Source: Pinus tabuliformis (lineage: Eukaryota; Streptophyta; Pinopsida; Pinales; Pinaceae). Taken from it: 64,000 nt of DNA. Location: assembly GCA_031772625.1 (NCBI GenBank), contig CM062818.1, positions 1,281,900,277 to 1,281,964,276 on the forward strand, in the 5' to 3' direction. The translations under genes and the position numbers were made by a program. Position 1 is the stretch's first letter. Every line of letters begins with the position of its first letter. The notes beneath the pieces were generated by a model. The model saw only the letters and a program-made list of their open reading frames with translations. It did no database searches and was not told the origin of the DNA. This document shows positions 33,483-44,689 of the stretch, piece after piece.

Positions 33483-34329
33483 TGTGGAACCAAGTTTATG
33501 CACCCATAGATTAGCATGATGTCATTTTATGCCCTAAATCTGCCTTCGCACAGATTGATAAGCCTTTATGGCTTATCAATGGAACTCCCTTTAAACAACC
33601 TTTAGACCTCCACGAAGGTCTACAACTCGCTTTTGCGGACCCTAAACAGGCTAATCAGCTAGTTACACGCATCAAATATTATTATTAACCTACTATTCAT
33701 TCAGATCTACTTAAGCATTCGATAAATTTAAGATAAAATGATATAACCTTCATGTAAACACTTAACATCAATTGCATTCATATAACAATATAGATCAAGT
33801 AAAGTCACACATTAATACATCATTATTTCATAACCCATTATTCATCACAACATAAAATGCATTCATAAATAACAGAAGTAAAGAGGTAAACACATGAATT
33901 TCTGCAAGAATCTTCTTTATTGATACTCAATTGATGCTTACAAACTCAAGAATTGTCGGCACACTCAATTGTAGGGGTCCGCGCACTCAGCTGCAGACTC
34001 TACTCTAGGCCTCTATGCACACAGCTGCAGAGCCTTCTTTAATACTCTCTTGCGCTAACTCTCTAGACTTCTCCCATAGACCAACTTTATTACTTCCTCC
34101 CTCTACCTTAGACTCTCTAAGACACACCTATTTATACAATCCCATGGCCCGCAGACCATGGGTAGATCTTCAAAAGCTGACTCAAGTTACATAAAACAAA
34201 GGTAAAACCATTTTTGACTCTTTAATTATCTACGTGCTCCGCAACCACAATTTGCGGAGACTTTACATCTTTATACAACAAAACTTGGGGTTTTCCCCCA
34301 AAATTGACCTAGGGGACCCCATCCCAACA
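33483..34329 (-). repeat. 5' LTR of element B (right)
   Basis: Counterpart of 11343-12142. It ends GACCCCATCCCAACA next to the CCCAG duplication. The inner edge is approximate: matching starts at GAACCAAGTTTATGCACCC (about 33487) and the 125 bases that begin the left copy are missing. I could not identify a primer-binding site, probably because this edge is damaged. Confidence 0.8.
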
Positions 34330-34334
34330 CCCAG
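34330..34334. repeat. Target-site duplication of element B, right copy (CCCAG)
   Basis: Partner of CCTAG at 11338-11342. Element A coding sequence resumes immediately after it (AAAAAGGAGAAATGAATTTG), matching D. Confidence 0.85.
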
Positions 34335-34760
34335 AAAAAGGAGAAATGAATTTGAACATATCTTGTATTGCATTGGCAAGAATTACCACTCCCCAAAATC
34401 TCAGGATATAAGGATATATCAAGAAGAAAAGGTAACAGTGTTGATTAATTCAAGTAGTAGTGTTGATTAATTCAAGTAGTACCCATAAATTTATTCATTG
34501 TAAGATAACCAAGGAATTGGATTGCTTCCTATATCCAACACTAGAGTGTAAATTGATGGTTGCAAATGGAGGAACTATAAATTTCTCTATAAAGTGCCAT
34601 AATATCAAGCTAACCATGGGGGAATATGTATTGAATATTCTAATGTTTTCCATTATAATGGGTAGTGTTGATGTTGTACTAGGATTCCAATGGTTACAAT
34701 ATTTGGGGACGATAGCATTTCATTTTCAAGAAATTTTCTTAAATTTTTTTTGAGAAGGAA
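34335..34760 (+). pseudogene. Aspartic protease of element A
   Basis: It matches the D protease: KFIHCKITKELDCFLYP, MVANGGTINFSIKCHNIKL, MGEYVLN and VDVVLGFQWLQYLG. The active site, IDSGSTH in D, reads INSSSTH here. A 22-base tandem duplication covers exactly this segment (34439-34482), which shifts the frame and doubles the LINSSS peptide. Confidence 0.9.
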
Positions 34761-34924
34761 AGGAATTTGAATTAAGGGGTATCATGCATAAACTAGGAAA
34801 TATATTCATCTCTAATGGCATGAAAAAGATTTTGAAGAAATAATAATGGGGCACCATTGCACAATTATGCTCACTAGAAGTTCAAACATCAAAATTATCT
34901 ATTTCTCAAAATCTCCAAATAATA

Positions 34925-35810
34925 TTGGAAATTAATTCCAAGGTATTTGAGCCTCCCAAAGGCCTCCCACCTATTCATGATCATGATCATGCTATTCATT
35001 TGATTCCAGGAAGTGTTCCTCCAAACATCAGACCTTACAGATATCCCTATGCTCAAAAGAGTGAAATTGAATGTATGGTTCTAGAAAATCTAGAGGCCAA
35101 TATAATTCAACCTAGTCAAAGTTCTTTATCTGCTCTAGTAGTATTGGTGCACAAGAAGGATGGATCATGGCGTATGTGTCCAAATTATAGGGATATTAAC
35201 AAGATTTATATTAAAGATAAATTTCTCGTTCTTTTTATTGATGAATTGTTGGATGAATTACATAAAGCAATTTACTTCACCAAGTTGGATATTTGTTCAG
35301 GATACCATCAAATTAGAATGAAAATTGAAGACATTCTAAAACAACATTTAAAACTCATGAGGGTCATTATGAATTTTTGGTCATGCCTTTTGGCCTTACT
35401 AATACACTTTCCACATTTCAAGGTTTGATGAATTCTATTTTCAAACCCTTTGTTAGAAAATTTGTGTCAGTATTTTTTGATGATATACTAATCTACAACA
35501 AGTGTTGGAAGGATCATGTTCAACATGTTGACAGGGTCATCAAACTATTGAAGGAGAAATAATTATGTGAAAAAACCTCCAAATGTTTACAAGACGTGGA
35601 ATATTTGGGTCATATTATATCTCATGAGGGTGTTAAGGTAGACCCTAACAAAATTAAAGCCATTAAGGAATGGAAAATCCCCACAACCATAAAGCATCTT
35701 CAAGGATTTCTCAGGTTGATAGGGTATTATCACAATTTCGTTAAGAATTATGGGAGAATAGAAGCACCTATAACAACATTACTAAAGAAAGGTGCATTTT
35801 CTTAGACTCT
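34925..35810 (+). pseudogene. Reverse transcriptase of element A
   Basis: It reads [40 protein letters not shown] and FTKLDICSGYHQIRMKI (motif A Asp present). After a frame change it reads [20 protein letters not shown] and the active-site box FFDDILIYN (35480-35505), then EYLGHIISHEGVKVDPNKI and RLIGYYHNFVKNYGRI. Stops and frameshifts separate these blocks. Confidence 0.9.
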
Positions 35811-35819
35811 AGAAGAAAC

Positions 35820-36260
35820 TAAGGCCTTTGAACATCTTAAATAGGAAATGTGCCCAGCACTGGTCTTAGATACGTCAGAATTCACAAAAACTTTTATTGT
35901 GGAATGTGATGCCTCAAAAAATGGAATTGGTGTCATTTTAATGTAAGAAGGAAAACCTATTTCTTGGTAAAGTCATCCAATTATAGGAAAGTATTTACAC
36001 AAACCTATTTATGAGAAGGAAATGGACAATACTACATGCACTAAAGCAATGACGAACTTAATGGGAAGGCACTTCAAGGTAAAAACAGATCATGATAGTC
36101 TTAAACACTTTTTGAAACAACGATTATCTTCATAAGAGCAGCAAAAATGGGTCACAAAGATGTTGGATTATGAATTTTAAATCATCTACAATAAAGGGAA
36201 GTAAAATGATGTTGTTGCAGAGCACTTTCAAGAGAGGATTAGGATGTGGAAGCATTTCTT
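35820..36260 (+). pseudogene. RNase H of element A
   Basis: Heavily decayed. The plus strand gives TFIVECDASKNGIG, KPIYEKEM and KTDHDSLKHFLKQ, which match the D RNase H segments with ECDA, EKE and TDHES. There are several stops and a small deletion near 36.03 kb. Confidence 0.75.
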
Positions 36261-36379
36261 TGTGTGATTTCTATTATCCAATCTAATTGGATAACTGAAA
36301 CAAGGGATGAATGGAAGAATGATGAAGAAGTGTGGACACTCATTCAAAAGTTGCAGCAAGGTCCCAGTATATATGATAC

Positions 36380-37367
36380 ATTTCGCTAGAAAAATGATTC
36401 ATTATGGTACAAATATCACTTATATATTTGTAAGAATTCCCAACTCAAACACAAGATTCTTTTGGAATTGCACACCTCCCCCTTCGGAAGGCACTCAATA
36501 TTTTTAAAAACTTACCACAGTATCAAGAAGGAATTTTTTTGGGATGGCCTTAAATTTGATATTTAGAAGTTTGTGGAAATTTTTTTGGTTTGCCAACAAA
36601 ATAAAGTTCAGACAATTAAGACCTCGGGTCTGTTACAACCTTTATCCATTCCAAGCTAGTGTTGCGAGGAGGTCTCAATGGATTTTATCACAGACTTACC
36701 CAATTTTGAAGGAAATAGTGTTATCATGGTGGTAATTGATAGACTTACCAAGTATGCACACTTTTGTGCACTATCTCATCCTTTTAAATTCAGTACAGTT
36801 GCTACTACATTTAGGGAAACAATTCAAAAGCTACATGGAAACCCAAATATTATCGTACATGACAGAGATCTCATTTTCACTGGAAATTTTTGGACGAAAT
36901 TATTTTCTTGTCTTGGTACTCAATTAGCTCATATCTCATCTTATCATCCTTAGTCTCACGGGAAAGTTGAGATAGTTAACAAATGTTTGGATGGATATCT
37001 TCACTGCTTTGTATCTAATAAACAAACACAATGGATCAAGCGGCTACCTCTAGCTAAATGGTGGTATAACACTTCCTTCCATATTGTAGCAAAAATGACC
37101 CAATTTATGGTACTTTATGGATATCATCCAATATCCATCACATCATCTTTAAGAGAAAATTCTAAGGTTCAAGTAGTGGAAGATCACATCGAGCATCAAC
37201 AACAAGTTCTCCAACTCTTAAAGTGTAATCACAATGAAAAAAGTTTTGATGTAGGCAACTAGGTATTTTTATGGCTATACACATATAAACAAATGTCCCT
37301 CAAGCAAGCTAAGAAGGATAATAAATTATCACCTAAGTACTATGGTCCTTACAAGGTGTTGCAAAAT
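36380..37367 (+). pseudogene. Integrase of element A, first part
   Basis: The zinc-binding region is broken (36.48-36.62 kb). The core reads MDFITDLPNFEG (Asp 1), IIVHDRDLIFTGNFW (Asp 2) and GKVEIVNKCLDGYL (Glu). Then come KWWYNTSFH and the basic KQMSLKQAKKDNKLSPKYYG. It stops at 37367, where element C inserted; the tail resumes at 51658. Confidence 0.88.
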
Positions 37368-37372
37368 ATTGG
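37368..37372. repeat. Target-site duplication of element C, left copy (ATTGG)
   Basis: ATTGG precedes LTR start TGTTGGCATT and recurs at 51653-51657. Joining the flanks gives ATTGGTACTATGGCATAC, which is identical to D at this point. Confidence 0.92.
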
Positions 37373-39470
37373 TGTTGGCATTATGACAAATGTGTTGTCC
37401 TTGATGGCAACCTACTTAATAAACATGCCAACATTTTGGTAGCAGGATGAGTATCTAGGACAATACATATGTGACAGAAAAGGAATATTAGTTCAGAGAT
37501 AGAGGAATGATAAAGATTAAGTTTGAAGAATTATACGTGGGTTTTGTGAAGAAAAGTCGTGTACATACGCAAGTATGGAGAAGCAAAAGCACGTAAATTT
37601 ATTCTAAATACCAAGAGTCTTTACCATGGTATTGACCCATAGTATTGAGCCCAGCAATGGATATTTGATCCCGTCAAAGAATACCATCAGCATTAGTATG
37701 TTTTTTACCTATAGTATTGGATAATGGCTACGCTGTATAAGGAGATTAAGATCAAAGTGTTTGTTTGTGCAAGTAATGAAAAATTCATGGTCAGATATGA
37801 AGCAAGTGTGCATGTAATGGGCTATTAATGAATAGCTTGATCTAAAACTAAGTATGCACCTGAGAATTTGATGATGGATCAGATGCAATAGATCTGAAAT
37901 GACCATATTGATAATGGATTGATTTGATCTGTAATATTTATGTCTGACGCTTGTTTTATTATGTATGCTCAGAGATGGGTTTGTTTTGAAGGTGTGATGT
38001 ATAGCAAAGCCTTAAGTCAATAATTGTATATCTGTAAACGGGATTGATAACATGAAAGGCACGTACATATGCGAGTTTAATACTGGTAAGTCATATTGAT
38101 TCAAATATGTACACGGGTTTGATTTCTGAAAAGTGCTTATACACGCAAAAGTGTTTTGTGGAAAGCATATATATAAGCTAGGGTTTTGTTGAATAAGATG
38201 TTTGATCAATCTAATTAGTCTTGTTATTTTTTTGTTGTCTACCAATGAAGTATTACATAATGATCTCAGTTTAACAATGATGATTGAAGTTTAATTGTTT
38301 GATTGAAGAGTGATGATGCTTGTTTGATTGAAGAGTGATGATGCTACTAGTTGTATGTGATTGAAGATCTATGATGATTCAGTGATTATTTAAGAGTAAT
38401 TCAGTGGTTCAGGTTGTAACACAATGTTTGTTTTAGAATGAAAGTGATCAGTTTCAGGGTCCATGTTTTGAGATTTGTACATGAGAATGCTTCAAGGAAG
38501 TCTGATATACACATATATTTTCTAAAGTAAAGTAGCGTATATATTCTAGCATTTTATTGATCATCATGGTTTTCAGTTGGTTTAATGAGTTGATGTAGTG
38601 TTTGAGTTCAGTATTGGTATTTTGTTTACAGTGATGTAAATGCTTTAGTTTTTTTACAATAATTTGATTGATTTGGTTCTTAGTTGGTTCAGTAATTGGT
38701 TTATTCATTTGGTTCGATGATTGAGTGATTTTTTGCAGTGATCAGTTTCAATTTTGATATTTGGTATTGGGCTTAAATGATGGTAGTGGGTCCAGTCTGA
38801 AAATTTGATGAAACGTGGCCTACAAGTTGTGATGTTTTGTATCAAGTAGATCCAGTGTGAAAATTTATGAAACATGGTCCACAAAGGTATTGAGGGTTGG
38901 AGCCTTCAGTAAAGGATTCGAAGCTTCCTTCTAGTGGTAGCTGGTAAATCAGATTAGGGGGTAGGAGTTCCCTTCTAGTGGGTGTCAGTGAATGAGATCA
39001 GGGGGTTGGAGCTCCCTTCTAGTGAGTGTTGGAGAATGAGAGAAGGTTGTAGTCTTCTACAAGTGGGTACCTGCATGTTGGTATGAATCTACACCAGTAC
39101 AATATTGTAAAAAGTATTTATTTATAATAAAAATAAGACAAAGTCGATAGCATAGGTGGTTTTTTCCCACATTGGGTTTCCACCTTAAAATCCTAGTTTT
39201 CATGTGTGTTGATGTATTTCTTATGTGTGATGGTTTATTTTTGTCTTACTATGCATGGTTATTGTTTAATTAATGTCTAAAGAAGTACTGATGCACTGGT
39301 TCAAGTTAAACAGATGATGAATTAACAAAAAATTTAAGTTAACTGGATATACGCTAGTTGTCTACATAACAGTCACATACATTAATATGAGTAAGAAAAT
39401 TAAAATTTTAAGTTTTTTTTTAATTTTGATTCACCCCCTCCGCCCCTTCCTCTTAGTATTTTTCCCAACA
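37373..39470 (+). repeat. 5' LTR of element C (2098 bp)
   Basis: It matches 49566-51652 throughout. It contains several GTGTACATACGC / CACGTACATATGCGAG / TATACACG-type motifs between about 37.55 and 38.16 kb and a series of roughly 50-bp repeats at 38.89-39.05 kb (GGAGCTCCCTTCTAGTG units). Confidence 0.95.
38885..39060 (+). repeat. Degenerate tandem repeats in the C LTR
   Basis: Three to four units of about 50 bases, each with CCCTTCTAGTG followed by AATGAGATCAGGGGG-like sequence. The same block is in the right LTR at about 51.05-51.22 kb. Confidence 0.8.
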
Positions 39471-39472
39471 AT

Positions 39473-39484
39473 TGGTTTCAGAGC
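39473..39484 (+). promoter_or_regulatory. Primer-binding site of element C (tRNA-iMet type)
   Basis: TGGTTTCAGAGC lies two bases after the 5' LTR. The canonical copia site is TGGTATCAGAGC, so there is one difference. Confidence 0.88.
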
Positions 39485-39830
39485 AGGTCCTTTAGAAGAA
39501 GCTTGATCGCTTGAAGGAGATCCATCAAGATGATGGGAAGGAAGAAGATTTCTTGAAGAAGGGATTCATAAAATTATGACAATAATATATCAACTACAAT
39601 GACAATTACAAATGTCATCAAAATATTCAAGTTTACGATAACTCTGCTTTCTATTGATCAAGAATGAAGAAGGTAGTAACAAAGAATTATCAGGTATGGG
39701 ATTTTGTTCTAACTGCGATCCATTTCCTTGTCTATGAAATAATGATAGCGATGATGACAGTGAAACAATTGAAATTTCACTCATGGGTAAAAGTGAAAGT
39801 AAGAAATCTAAATAGAAGACAGATTAGAAA

Positions 39831-41456
39831 ATGATGCCTCTAGAAGGAGAAGATCAAAGCAAGTTAGAAACAATGGAAAATGTTGATATGCCTATGCTAA
39901 GAAAAGATAATTATCAACAATGGAAAGAAAAAATGAAGTCTAATCTAATGAATCTTGATGTTTGGTAACTAGTATGAAATGGCTACACCAAGATTCCTCC
40001 ATCAGACGAGGAAGTGAAAAAGAACAATAAGGCTTTGAGTGACATATTTTATATCATACCCAATTCAACAATAAATAAGGTTATGCATTATACAACTGCA
40101 AACAAGTGTGAGATAAGCTACAAGAAATCCATGAAGAAATCCCAAAGGAAGATTCCTCATCAAGGGAACTACCCGCTAATCTTATCCCTAACAATGTATC
40201 AAAAAATGAAACAACCTTTGTTATGTCAGATGGTGTTGATGATTCACAAGAAGACAAGTTAGAAGAATTTTTTGATCTTAAAACAAAATTTGATCTCTCT
40301 TTGAAAAATATTGTTAATCTTAAAGATAAGTTGTAGGCATATGATAACAAGGATTATATTAAATCAGTAAAAGCTTCAATGGAATCTAAACAATATTGTG
40401 AAGTTCTTGAAGCTGAGATCGTCTCTCTAAGAGCAGATCTTGAAAAATTAGATAAGCGGAATGAAGAACTACTTCAAGCATTTGAAGAACAAGACAATGG
40501 ACTGAAAGAAGAGATTCTCAAATTAAGGAAGCAAATAGAAGAAGGAAGAAGGGTTGTAGAAGGTATGAAGAAGCAATATCTAGAAAAGGAAAAACAATAT
40601 CAAAGAATGGAGGTTGAGGTAAATATTCTAAAAGGTAAATTAGAAGAAAAAGATAAACATTTGAGATTTGAAGATAATACCAAGATTTTGGATAATATTA
40701 TTAGTAGTCAAAGGTCTCCCGCCATCAAATATGGTCTTAGTTTTCATGAAATTGTTGAAGGAGAATCTAGTTCACAAGTTGATGCAAGGAATTTAAAGGG
40801 TAACAATGAAAAACCTAAAATGATAAAAAAAGAGATAAAAATTCAACATGATCAACAACCAAGAAAAGTGAATCTTCAAAGAAAAGCATTTACTACTAAA
40901 TATAGAAATGTTAATTGATTCTCTCCTTTGATTAATAATGTTGAATGATTTATATGTCATAATTATGGACACGTTGCAACCAATTGCAGAAGTAGATTGT
41001 TTCAATCACAAGAAAATAATTGCTTCACAAAAATATCATCAGCTTCCAGGTACTCAGGCTTCTTTAAGGGATATTGTTTTCAATGTAATATATTTGGTCA
41101 CAAAGACATTGATTACAATAGAAGGAATATGAAACAGAAATATTATGATTGCTCTACTAATATAATATGTTATGATTATAACAAGTTTGGGAATGTAGAA
41201 AAAGAATGCACGAACAAATCTATTGATCGCCTCATACAACATGGTAAGAAACCAAATAAGAATATTGATGTCAGGAGAACTAAAAAAGTTGGATCCACCA
41301 ACATTTCTCAGCAAAATGAAGAAGAACAAATAAGGTGTGGTGTTTCTCTCTGCTCATTTGAAGAAGAAGATAAATGGTACATAGATAGTAGATGCTCTTA
41401 TCACATGACTGGAGATAAGAGTAAGATGGAGTATCTCAAGAAAAACCAATATGGTA
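39831..41456 (+). pseudogene. Gag and start of protease of element C
   Basis: It starts MPLEGEDQSKLE with the copia Gag signature LRKDNYQQWKEKMKSNL. Stops break the next residues and a frameshift lies near 40.10 kb. 40379-40918 is open (179 codons) and strongly coiled coil (LEAEIVSLRADLEKLDKR, LKEEILKLRKQIEEG). Three zinc knuckles follow: CHNYGHVATNC (a Cys now Tyr), CFQCNIFGHKDIDY (last Cys now Tyr) and CYDYNKFGNVEKEC (Cys to Tyr, His to Asn). The protease motif WYIDSRCSYHMTGDKSKM keeps the Asp, but Gly is Arg. Element D inserts at 41462, after YGN. Confidence 0.9.
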
Positions 41457-41461
41457 ATGTT
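41457..41461. repeat. Target-site duplication of element D, left copy (ATGTT)
   Basis: ATGTT at 41457-41461 and again at 47134-47138. Joining the flanks restores the C protease reading YGNVILGNNSPEK. Confidence 0.93.
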
Positions 41462-41794
41462 TGTTATGAAACCAGCTCACAGAAATATAGAAAAGATAGT
41501 TGAATGCCTTAGAATTCTACCTCTTCGAGGGGGCGACCTCCTTTACCTTACACAAATGAACAATTCTTGGATGATTCAAATGACAAAACCTCCTTTCTAT
41601 ATATAGGAGTCTAAGGAGTCACAATATAACCCAGCCGACCTAACAATAATAATATAAAGCCACAAAAATAACAATAGAGGGATTCTATGGGGCATAGTAA
41701 TAACAATATGGGGACAATAGGGGCACAAAAATATTAATAAGGGATACAACTACAATAGTAATGTGGTAATCACTAGTATTATAGGGACCTAACA
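41462..41794 (-). repeat. 3' LTR of element D (333 bp)
   Basis: TGTTATGAAACC...GACCTAACA. Same length as the right copy at 46801-47133. It contains CTATATATAGGAG near the middle, a likely TATA box region in the minus-strand LTR promoter. Confidence 0.95.
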
Positions 41795-42250
41795 TGCCCC
41801 TCTCCTTCAAAAATGTGTTGTCCTCAACGCTTGAGTAGTTCTGGATGCTTCTGTAACAAATTCTCATCCTCCCATGTGGAATCTTCAATGGATAAGTTCT
41901 TCCACTTAATGAGATACTCTGAAATTGATCGATTTCGTAGCTGTCGAGTTCTTGTTTCTGTGACTGCTTCCGGTTCCAATATAATTTTTCCTTATCAAGT
42001 TCTGACAATATTGTTTGAACTGGGAGCTTGTTTCCTATAAGCTTCTTTAAACATGAAACATGGAAAACTGGGTGCACTCGAGAAGCTGCAGGAAGCTCCA
42101 ATTTGTATGCCATAGTACCAATCTTTTGAAACACCTTGTACAGACCATAATACTTTGGTGATAATTTATTATCCTTCTTAGCTTGCTTGAGGGACATTTG
42201 TTTATATGGTTGTAGCCGTAGGAATACCCAATCACCTACATAAAAACTTC
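41673..42250 (-). pseudogene. Integrase C-terminus and chromodomain of element D
   Basis: 42197-41850 reads [20 protein letters not shown] and [18 protein letters not shown] (the SH3-like C-terminal region). In a neighbouring frame at about 42.00-41.83 kb the strand reads SEYLIKWKNLSIEDSTWEDE and LLQKHPELLKR-stop, a chromodomain core (hydrophobic-W-K...W-E). Chromodomains of chromoviruses bind modified histones and steer insertion into heterochromatin (family knowledge). A frameshift separates it from integrase. The reading ends just before the polypurine tract; the frame at 41794-41673 is LTR sequence read through. Confidence 0.82.
41795..41807 (-). promoter_or_regulatory. Polypurine tract of element D
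   Basis: On the minus strand AAGGAGAGGGGCA directly precedes LTR start TGTTAGGTCCC. Confidence 0.85.
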
Positions 42251-42269
42251 TTTCGCTGCGATGTTGATC

Positions 42270-43080
42270 GGCCTATTGTTTCATTCTATTCTGTGCCAAC
42301 ACGAGGTTATCCTTTAAGAGTTGGAGGACTTGTTGTTGATGTTCGATGTGATGTTCCACTGCTTGAACCTTAGAATTTTCTTCTAAATATGTTGTGATGG
42401 ATGGTGGCTGATATCCATAAAGTTCCATAAATGGGGTCATTTTTGTTGCTGTATGGAAGGAAGTGTTATACCACCATTCAGCCAGAGGCAAGCATTTGAC
42501 CCATTGTGTCTGTTTATCAGATACGAAGCAACTAAGATATCCTTCCAAACATTTGTTTACTATCTAAGTTTGCCCATCAGATTGAGGATGATAAGATGAG
42601 CTATGAGCTAACTGAGTACCAAGACAAGAAAATAATTCTGTCCAAAAATTTCTAGTGAAAATGGGATCTCTGTCACTTACAATAATCTTTGGATTTCCAT
42701 GTAGCTTTTGAATTGTTTCCATAAATGCAGTAGAAACTGTACTGGATTTAAATGGATGTGATAATGCACAAAAGTGTGCATACTTGGTAAGTTTGTCAAC
42801 TACCACCATGATGACACTCTTTCCCTCAGACTTGGGTAAACCTGTGATAAAATCCATTGAAACCTCCTCCCAACGTTGGCTTGGAATGGATAAAAGTTGT
42901 AATAGACCCGAGGTCTTAATTGTTTCAACTTTATTTTGTTGACAAACCAAACATTCTGCCACAAACTTTTGAACATCCGATTTAAGGCCATCCCAAAAAA
43001 ACTCCTTCTTAACCCCATGGTAAGTTTTTAAAAATCCTGAGTGCCCTCCTAAGGGAGAAGTGTGCAATTCCATAAGAATC
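42270..43080 (-). pseudogene. Integrase core of element D
   Basis: Zinc-binding part: HTSPLGGHSGFLKTYH and CLVCQQNK. Catalytic Asp at SMDFITGLPKSEG, second Asp at IIVSDRDPIFTRNFW. The Glu of GQTEIVN is a TAG stop at about 42.56 kb; this is the only stop in the core and it replaces a catalytic residue. The next block (CLEGYLSCFVSDKQTQW, EWWYNTSFHTATKMTPF) is intact to 42273. Confidence 0.92.
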
Positions 43081-43199
43081 TTTTGTTTGAGTTGGGAATT
43101 CTTATAGAGGTATAAGCGATCTTTGTACCATAAGGAATCATTTTGCCAGCTAAATATATCAGATGTACTGGAATCTTGTTGTAACTTTTTAATAAGTGC

Positions 43200-43868
43200 T
43201 CACACTTCTTCATCATTCTTCCATTCCTCCCTTGCTTCATTTATCCAATCTTGTTGTATAATAGAAATTGCGCACAACAATGCTTCCACATCCTCATCCT
43301 TTCTTGAGAGTGCATCTGCCACAACATTTTGCTTCCCTTTTTTGTAGATGATTTCAAAGTCATAACCCAACATCTTTGTGACCCACTTTTGTTGCTCTTC
43401 AGAGGATAATCTTTGTTCTAAAAAGTATTTAAGGCTCTCATGATCCGTTTTTACATTGAAGTGTCTTCCCATTAGGTAGGGTTGCCATTTCTTAAGTGCA
43501 TGTAGTATTGCCAACATTTCCTTCTCATAAATAGTTTTGTGTAAAAAATTTCCCTTGATTGGATGACTTTCAAAAGCAATGGGTCTTTCATCTTGCATTA
43601 AAACAGCACCAATTCCATTTCCTAAAGCATCACATTCCACAATAAAGGTCTTTGTGAAGTCCGGTGTAGCTAAGACCGGTGCTTGGCACATTGCCTCTTG
43701 AAGATGTTCGAAGGCATTTATTGCTTCTGGAGTCCATGAAAATGCATCTTTCTTCAATAATGTTGTTATAGGTGCTGCTATTCTCCCATAATTCTTAAAA
43801 ACTTGTGATAATACCCTGTCAACCCGAGAAATCCTTACAGATGCTTTATTGATGTGGGGATTTTCCAT
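43200..43868 (-). pseudogene. RNase H of element D (222 codons open)
   Basis: The longest uninterrupted pol segment of D. It has FIVECDALGNGIGAVLMQ, TIYEKEMLAILHALKKW, VKTDHESLKYFLEQRL and NVVADALSRKDEDVE; the D, E, D, D active-site residues are all present. The N-terminal part (KNYGRIAAPITTLLKK) is the reverse transcriptase thumb/connection. Confidence 0.92.
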
Positions 43869-44669
43869 TCCTTAATGGCTTTAATTTTGCTAGGGTATAC
43901 CTTAACTCCTTCATGAGATACAATATGACCCAGATATTCCACCTCTTGTACTCCAAAGAAACATTTAGATCTTTTTGCATATAATTGTTTCTCCTCCAAT
44001 AGTTGTAGCACCCTATCAACATGTTCAACATGATCCTTCCAAGACTTGCTATAGATTAGTATATCATCAAAACATAATAACACAAATTTTCTAAGGGTGG
44101 GTTTGAAAATGGAATTCATCAAACTTGGTGAAGTAAATTGATCCATGCAATTCATCTAGTAATTCATCAATGACAGGAATGGGAAACTTATCTTTAATAG
44201 TGAGCTTGTTGAGCTCCCTATAATCGGTACACATGCACCATGATCCATCCTTCTTGTGCACCAATACTACTGGAGTAGAGAAAGAACTTTGAATAGGTTG
44301 AATTATACCAGCCTATAGCATTTCTGCAACCATACGTTCAATTTCACTCTTTTGGGCATAGGGATATCTGTATGGCCTAATGTTTGGAGGAACACTTCCT
44401 AGAATCCAATGAATAGAATGATCATGATCACGAATAGGTGGGAGACCTTTGGGAGTCTCAAATACCTTGGAATGATTGTCCAAGACTTTTTGTAGATCTG
44501 GAGAAATAGATGATTCTGATGTGGAAACATCTAGCGAATATAATTGTTCAATTACACCTCTTTGTTCTTTATTTAGAAGCTTTGTCATACCGTTAGAGCT
44601 GATTATCTTTCTCGATTTCCCTGCAATACCCCTTAATTCAACTTCCTTTACTTCCACAAAAAATTTCAT
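43868..44669 (-). pseudogene. Reverse transcriptase of element D, with internal deletion
   Basis: It starts with [34 protein letters not shown] and [20 protein letters not shown]. At about 44.13 kb the reading jumps from YFTK straight to the equivalent of LMNSIF. Compared with A (35.28-35.42 kb) roughly 135-140 bases are missing, including motif A (LD..SGYHQ) and the FGL.N.PSTFQ segment. The active-site box CFDDILIYSK remains (44.07 kb), then VEYLGHIVSHEGVKVYPSKI. Confidence 0.92.
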
Positions 44670-44689
44670 GAAAATTAAAAGCTATTTTA

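Larger units (their letters stand above)
11343..34329 (-). mobile_element. Element B: Ty3/gypsy retrotransposon with an extra 3' ORF, inserted into A
   Basis: B has TGTTGG...CCAACA ends, a 5-bp target-site duplication and two LTRs (11343-12142 and about 33483-34329). On the minus strand the order is 5' LTR, Gag N-terminal region and three zinc-knuckle remnants (33.3-32.5 kb), protease (31.95-31.7), a second capsid-like domain (31.35-30.7), reverse transcriptase and RNase H (30.68-29.16), integrase (28.95-28.40, truncated), an extra ORF (15.35-12.3), polypurine tract and 3' LTR. Element E interrupts it after the integrase core. B is broken by many stops. Without E its body would be about 10 kb. 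Confidence 0.9.

Noticed and set aside
39471-39475. A third ATTGG directly after the left LTR of element C
   Set aside because: This is the spacer plus start of the primer-binding site, not a target duplication. The resemblance to the true ATTGG duplication is coincidental; the real pair is proven by A resuming at 51658.
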